Source: an uncultured Ruminococcus sp. (GTDB lineage: Bacteria; Bacillota; Clostridia; Oscillospirales; Ruminococcaceae). From it: a stretch of DNA of 12,860 nucleotides. Below are positions 8,907 to 12,860 of the stretch, piece by piece. The notes under the pieces are model-generated. The model had not been told where the DNA came from and did no database searches. It worked only from the letters and a program-made list of their open reading frames with translations. The translations under genes were made by a program, and so were the position numbers. Position 1 is the first letter of the stretch. Each line of letters begins with the position of its first letter. The stretch is from positions 1 through 12,860 of the forward strand of contig USJI01000006.1 of NCBI GenBank assembly GCA_900554975.1, read 5' to 3'.

Positions 8907-8933
8907 TTACTTGAAATACATAAATTTAAGTAA
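8907..8933 (+). other. AT-rich stem-loop between fliY and cheY
   Basis: TTACTTGAAAT (8907-8917) pairs with AATTTAAGTAA (8923-8933), with one mismatch and one G-U pair, around a 5-base loop. No T run follows, so a terminator is unlikely. It could be a transcript processing or stabilising element, or chance in AT-rich sequence. Confidence 0.3.
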
Positions 8934-8965
8934 CAAGCATGATAAAATAAAGGAGAGATTACACT

Positions 8966-9328
8966 ATGGGTAAGAAAATTTTGGTTGCAGACGATGCCGC
9001 TTTCATGAGAATGATGGTAAAGGATTCATTGAAGAAAAACGGCTATACAGATATTATAGACGCTGCTGACGGTGAAATTGCCTGCAAGCTTTATGAATCA
9101 GAAAGTCCCGACCTTGTTATAATGGATATCACAATGCCTAACAAAACAGGTATTGAAGCACTCAGAGATATCAAGGCGGCTGACCCTAATGCAAAAGTTA
9201 TAATGTGTTCTGCTATGGGACAGGAAGCTATGGTTGTTGAAGCTATAAAGCTCGGCGCACTTGACTTCATCGTAAAGCCTTTCAAGCCTGACAGAATTAT
9301 CCAGGCTGTTGAAAAGGTTCTCGGATAA
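8966..9328 (+). CDS. cheY: Chemotaxis response regulator CheY
   Basis: Single receiver-domain protein of 120 residues that is phosphorylated by CheA and, as CheY-P, binds FliM (and in many species FliY). All active-site residues are in place: D9 and D10 (metal), D54 (phosphoacceptor, in VIMDITMP), S82 (switch hydroxyl) and K104 (VKPF), with aromatic F101 near the switch. There is no output domain. The ATG has AAAGGAGAG (8950-8957) eight bases upstream. It sits between the FliY-like phosphatase and CheC, both expected to act on it. Sixty bases separate it from fliY, the largest gap in the operon. CheA is not in the window. Confidence 0.96.
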   Translation: MGKKILVADDAAFMRMMVKDSLKKNGYTDIIDAADGEIACKLYESESPDLVIMDITMPNKTGIEALRDIKAADPNAKVIMCSAMGQEAMVVEAIKLGALDFIVKPFKPDRIIQAVEKVLG

Positions 9329-9349
9329 TATTCCGGAAGGAGAATAGCA

Positions 9350-9976
9350 ATGCCTTTTAACAGTATAGATGAACTTGACGATATGCACGTTGACGTACTG
9401 ACCGAACTTGGAAACATCGGCTCTGGAAATGCGGCGACTGCTCTGGCGTCACTTATGAATACAGAGATAAACATAAATGTTCCTCATGTAAGAATCCTTG
9501 GTTTCAATGATGTTGCCGATTACGTCGGCGGTCCGGAAAATGTCGTTCTGGGAGTTCTGATAAAGCTCAGCGGCGATGTTGACGGAATGATACTTTATGT
9601 TTTCAATGATGACCTTATAAAAAATGTTCTTAAAGTATTTTTCGGAAAGGACTACACCTCCGTTTCCGAGCTTGATGAAATGGATATGTCAGCTCTCAAC
9701 GAAATAGGAAATATAATGGCGTCGTCCTACGTCAATGCACTTTCATCAATGACCTCGCTTACAATTGATGTATCCGTTCCTTCCATGTGTGTTGATATGG
9801 CGGGAGCAATACTCAGCGTTCCGTCAATTGAATTTGCACAGGTCGGCAATAAGGTTTTGTTTATCGATGATTCTTTTTCCATCGGCGAAAACAGCGATAA
9901 GGTAAAAAGCAATATGATTCTTGTACCGGAAATGGATTCACTCAACAAAATTTTTGAAAGGCTTGGAATAATGTAA
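9350..9976 (+). CDS. cheC: CheY-P phosphatase CheC
   Basis: Cytoplasmic phosphatase that removes phosphate from CheY-P and, in Bacillus and Thermotoga, binds CheD. The 208 residues are the normal CheC length. Both half-sites fit [DS]xxxExxN-x22-P: D15/E19/N22/P45 and S114/E118/N121/P144. There is no SpoA domain, which separates it from the FliY-like protein upstream. The ATG has AAGGAG (9337-9342) seven bases before it and the gene begins 21 bases after cheY. Both motifs are intact, so it is predicted to be active. Adjacency to cheD supports the known CheC-CheD pairing. Confidence 0.95.
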   Translation: MPFNSIDELDDMHVDVLTELGNIGSGNAATALASLMNTEININVPHVRILGFNDVADYVGGPENVVLGVLIKLSGDVDGMILYVFNDDLIKNVLKVFFGKDYTSVSELDEMDMSALNEIGNIMASSYVNALSSMTSLTIDVSVPSMCVDMAGAILSVPSIEFAQVGNKVLFIDDSFSIGENSDKVKSNMILVPEMDSLNKIFERLGIM

Positions 9977-9977
9977 A

Positions 9978-10460
9978 ATGGCCAGTGTGATAAATGTCGG
10001 AATTTCTGATTTAAACGTTGCAAATCCGCCTGATGTCTTAGCTACATATGCTCTTGGTTCATGTGTAGGCATATGCCTTCTCGATAACAACCGTAAAATC
10101 GGCGGGCTTGCTCATATAATGCTTCCAAACAGCAAGGAAGCTGCAAATGCATCCGTTAATCTCAGAAGATATGCTGATACAGGTATATCCGAACTTATCA
10201 GCCAGATGCAGAAAAAAGGGGCTGTTCTTGCCTCAATAACCGCCAAAATTGCCGGCGGAGCACAAATGTTTCAGACAAAGTGTACATCATTCAATATAGG
10301 ACAGAGAAACGTTGAGGCAGTAAAAAAAGTTCTTGCCGCTTACAGAATAAGGATTCTTGCAGAAGATACCGGTCTGAATTACGGAAGGACAGTTTTTTTC
10401 AATGTTGAAACAGGGGTTATGCAGGTAAAATCTGTAACACAGGGGATAAAAAATCTCTGA
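9978..10460 (+). CDS. cheD: Chemoreceptor glutamine deamidase CheD
   Basis: Converts selected receptor glutamines to glutamates in the adaptation system; its activity is set by binding CheC. The 160 residues carry the CheD triad pattern: T23, C29 (LGSCVGICLLD) and H46 (GGLAHIMLP), with the same spacing as T21, C27 and H44 of Thermotoga CheD. AGGAQMF (92-98) and the following INIGxRN-like stretch (FNIGQRN, 105-111) are family blocks. The ATG begins one base after the cheC stop and has only a weak ribosome binding site, so translation probably depends on coupling to cheC. It is the last gene of the operon. The receptor encoded at 3458-5521 has a matching candidate glutamine pair. Confidence 0.95.
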   Translation: MASVINVGISDLNVANPPDVLATYALGSCVGICLLDNNRKIGGLAHIMLPNSKEAANASVNLRRYADTGISELISQMQKKGAVLASITAKIAGGAQMFQTKCTSFNIGQRNVEAVKKVLAAYRIRILAEDTGLNYGRTVFFNVETGVMQVKSVTQGIKNL

Positions 10461-10484
10461 CGCATGATATTATATAAATATAGA

Positions 10485-10520
10485 AAAAGGCATGACAGCT
10501 TTAAAACTGTCATGCCTTTT
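10485..10520. terminator. Bidirectional intrinsic terminator between cheD and glgP
   Basis: AAAAGGCATGACAG (10485-10498) and CTGTCATGCCTTTT (10507-10520) form a perfect 14-base-pair stem with an 8-base loop. On the plus strand TTTTGTTTT follows; on the minus strand TTTTTCTATATTT follows. It therefore ends both the fliM-cheD operon and the convergent glgP transcript. Confidence 0.93.
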
Positions 10521-10540
10521 GTTTTACTGAAAATTATTTT

Positions 10541-12860
10541 TTAAAAAACATCTGCAACTTTGCCGATATGCCAGATATTTTCAGCGTAGTCGCTTATGGT
10601 TCTGTCTGAGCTGAACTTTCCTGCATTGCACATATTGTACCAGAGCTTCTTGCCGATATATTTTCTTCCGCTGAAATCAGCAATGCAGCGAAGTTTTACA
10701 TCAACATAACTTTCAAGGTCGCCGATCAGATAGTAGTTGTCAGGTGAATGCCATGATGCACCGTCTGTAAGTGAGAAATAAAGTTCTCTGAAATAACCTG
10801 TGCCGCCGTCTGAAACCGTTCCGTCAATGAGCGTTTCAACAACACGTCTTATCTTAGGATTCTCAGACAAAAGCTTTCTGCTGTCATATTTCGGCATAAT
10901 ATCCTTGAGTTCTTCAACTCTTGCACCAAAGATATAGTTATTGTCCTCTCCTGCCTCTCTTACAATCTCGATGTTTGCACCGTCATATGTTCCGAGAGTT
11001 ACAGCACCGTTAAGCATAAGCTTCATATTTCCTGTACCGGAAGCTTCAGTACCTGCTGTTGAAATCTGTTCAGAAATATCTGCCGCCGGAATAAGTTTTT
11101 CCGCATAGGATACATTATAGTTTGAAACAAAGACAACCTTCATATACTTGCTTACTTCTTCATCGTTGTCAATCAGCTTTGCAATTTCGTTGATATACTT
11201 TATAATACCCTTTGCACGGCGATATCCCGGGGCAGATTTTGCACCGAAAATAAACGCTGTCGGATGCATATTCTTTATTTCGCCGGACTTGATTCCGAAA
11301 TAGATATAAAGAATAGAAAACGCATTGAGAAGCTGACGCTTGTATTCATGCAGACGCTTTATCTGAATATCGAAAACAAAATCAGGGTCAAGCTTTATGC
11401 CTTCCTTTTTGAAGATATAGTCAGCAAGCTGAACTTTATTTTCCTTTTTGATGTTTATGAATCTGTTGATTATCTTTTCATCATCAGCATATTTTTCCAG
11501 TTCTTTCAGCTTGTCAAGATTTGTCATCCAGTCATCATTTCCGAGAAGCTCTGTAATGAATGCTGAAAGCGGTCTGTTGCAGAGGGCAAGCCATCTTCTC
11601 TGTGTAATACCGTTTGTCTTATTCTGGAAACGTTCCGGATAGATTTTATACCAGTCAGCCAAAACGGTATCTTTCAGAATTTCTGTATGAATCTCGGCAA
11701 CGCCGTTTACATAAGATGAGCAGTATACAGCCATATCAGCCATATTTACAAGGCCGTTTCTTACAATCTTTATCTTTGCAATTTCCTCAGGAGTCTTACC
11801 CTTTTCATACATCTGGGCAATAAGTTTTTCATTTATCTGTAAAATAATTGCATAAACTTCCGGCAGAAGTTCTTCGACAAGACCGCAGTCCCATTTTTCG
11901 AGTGCTTCCGGCATTACTGTATGGTTTGTATAGTTGAACACCTTTACAGCGATAGAAAATGCCTTTTCAAAATTCATTCCGTTGTTCATCATTATTCTGA
12001 TGAATTCAGGTATGGAAATTACCGGATGTGTATCATTGAGCTGAATTGTTATGCTGTCCGCAATGTTTTCGAGTGTTCCGAATCTTTCAAGATGCTTTTT
12101 TGTTATATCCTGAAGTGATGCACTACAGAAGAAATACTGCTGTTTGAGTCTGAGCTTTTTGCCCTCTCTTGTGTCGTCGTTCGGATAAAGAACTCTTGAA
12201 ATATCTTCAGCTGAATTTTTTTCAAGACTTGCCTCTGTATATTTCTGCTGATTGAACAGAGCAAAATCAAATTCGTTTATTGCTTCTGACTGCCAGAGTC
12301 TGAGTGTGCTGATATGCTTTGTCTTACAGCCGAATATCGGCATATCATAAGGAACTGCCTTTACTGTCTGACCATTGAACTTAACCTCAACGGCATCGTC
12401 CTCATTTCTGACAGACCAAGGGTCACCGTATTTCGTCCAGTTGTCGGCTGTTTCTGTCTGGAAACCGTCCTCAATGCCCTGCTTGAAAAGTCCGTATTTA
12501 TAGCGTATGCCATAGCCGTCAAGCGGAAGGTCAAGTGATGCGGCACTGTCAAGAAAACAAGCAGCAAGACGTCCGAGACCGCCGTTACCGAGAGCAGCGT
12601 CCTCTATCTCCTCAAGGTCGGAAAGATTTTTTCCCATTTCGCTGAAAACAGCCTGAACATCATCATAAAGTCCCAGACATAAAATGTTGTTGAAAACTGC
12701 CCTTCCCACAAGAAATTCCATGGAAAAATAGCAGGCACGTCTGCTCTGAAGATGAGCGTTCCTTGACTTTTCCCAGTTTTCAGCAGCATATTCCATAACT
12801 GCATTTCCCAGAGCTGTATGAAGTTCCTGCGGAGTTTCACATCCGCTGAGCTTTTCTTTC
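10541..12860 (-). CDS. glgP: Glycogen/starch alpha-glucan phosphorylase (5' end outside window)
   Basis: PLP-dependent enzyme that releases glucose 1-phosphate from stored glycogen or other alpha-1,4-glucans. The visible 772 residues cover nearly the whole family length. Seen in order (numbered from the ATG codon at 12796): YFSMEFLVGR (23-32), GNGGLGRLAACF (70-81), NDTHP (254-258), NYTNHTVMPEALEKW (288-302), NGITQRRW (395-402), KRLHEYKRQ (480-488) and EASGTGNMK (584-592), whose K592 (codon 11021-11023) is the PLP lysine. The reading frame stays open upstream of 12796 to the window edge, with family-like codons, and the phosphorylase fold normally begins before YFSMEFL, so the true start is beyond 12860. 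It converges on the chemotaxis operon and ends 21 bases from the shared terminator. Glycogen against maltodextrin preference cannot be settled from sequence. Confidence 0.95.
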   Translation of the reverse strand, partial: KEKLSGCETPQELHTALGNAVMEYAAENWEKSRNAHLQSRRACYFSMEFLVGRAVFNNILCLGLYDDVQAVFSEMGKNLSDLEEIEDAALGNGGLGRLAACFLDSAASLDLPLDGYGIRYKYGLFKQGIEDGFQTETADNWTKYGDPWSVRNEDDAVEVKFNGQTVKAVPYDMPIFGCKTKHISTLRLWQSEAINEFDFALFNQQKYTEASLEKNSAEDISRVLYPNDDTREGKKLRLKQQYFFCSASLQDITKKHLERFGTLENIADSITIQLNDTHPVISIPEFIRIMMNNGMNFEKAFSIAVKVFNYTNHTVMPEALEKWDCGLVEELLPEVYAIILQINEKLIAQMYEKGKTPEEIAKIKIVRNGLVNMADMAVYCSSYVNGVAEIHTEILKDTVLADWYKIYPERFQNKTNGITQRRWLALCNRPLSAFITELLGNDDWMTNLDKLKELEKYADDEKIINRFINIKKENKVQLADYIFKKEGIKLDPDFVFDIQIKRLHEYKRQLLNAFSILYIYFGIKSGEIKNMHPTAFIFGAKSAPGYRRAKGIIKYINEIAKLIDNDEEVSKYMKVVFVSNYNVSYAEKLIPAADISEQISTAGTEASGTGNMKLMLNGAVTLGTYDGANIEIVREAGEDNNYIFGARVEELKDIMPKYDSRKLLSENPKIRRVVETLIDGTVSDGGTGYFRELYFSLTDGASWHSPDNYYLIGDLESYVDVKLRCIADFSGRKYIGKKLWYNMCNAGKFSSDRTISDYAENIWHIGKVADVF

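Noticed and set aside
12794..12796. ATG as the start of glgP
   Set aside because: The frame remains open to the window edge with phosphorylase-like codons upstream and no ribosome binding site before this ATG, so the gene is cut by the window rather than short.

Overview
The window looks like chromosomal DNA from a motile, Gram-positive-type anaerobe of the Clostridia, probably close to Ruminococcus/Oscillospiraceae. This rests on the CheC/CheD/FliY style of chemotaxis, a fused PtsG IICBA permease with a PRD antiterminator, strong AGGAGG-type ribosome binding sites, sigma-A promoters and moderately AT-rich DNA. The taxon is an inference; no rRNA or other marker is present. I see no mobile element, tRNA, rRNA or CRISPR array, and every gene is intact except the one cut by the right edge.

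Left part (1-3312, minus strand): a glucose uptake operon. A near-consensus promoter (3284-3312) is followed by an RNA antiterminator site (RAT, 3204-3244) that overlaps an intrinsic terminator (3132-3209), then a BglG/LicT/GlcT-family antiterminator gene (2249-3100) and the glucose phosphotransferase permease gene ptsG (26-2170). The antiterminator should control its own transcription and that of ptsG from this one leader.

Middle part (3404-5960): a methyl-accepting chemotaxis receptor on the minus strand with its own promoter and terminator, then a divergent control region of about 440 bases that faces a flagellar operon on the plus strand.

Right-middle part (5961-10460, plus strand): a compact operon fliM - fliY-like - cheY - cheC - cheD. 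FliM and the FliY-like protein belong to the flagellar switch; CheY carries the signal; CheC and the FliY-like protein remove phosphate from CheY; CheD is the receptor glutamine deamidase. The striking member is the 644-residue FliY-like protein. It carries two complete CheC-like modules, so four intact phosphatase motifs instead of two. An extremely acidic linker joins the modules, a long Lys/Glu/Pro linker follows, and a FliN-type SpoA domain ends the protein. It lacks the N-terminal CheY-binding peptide usually found on FliY, while FliM has one. cheA, cheW, cheB and cheR must lie elsewhere.

Right end (10485-12860): a bidirectional terminator separates cheD from a convergent glycogen phosphorylase gene that runs off the window. 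Glucose uptake, chemotaxis and glycogen breakdown are neighbours here, but nothing in the sequence shows direct co-regulation.
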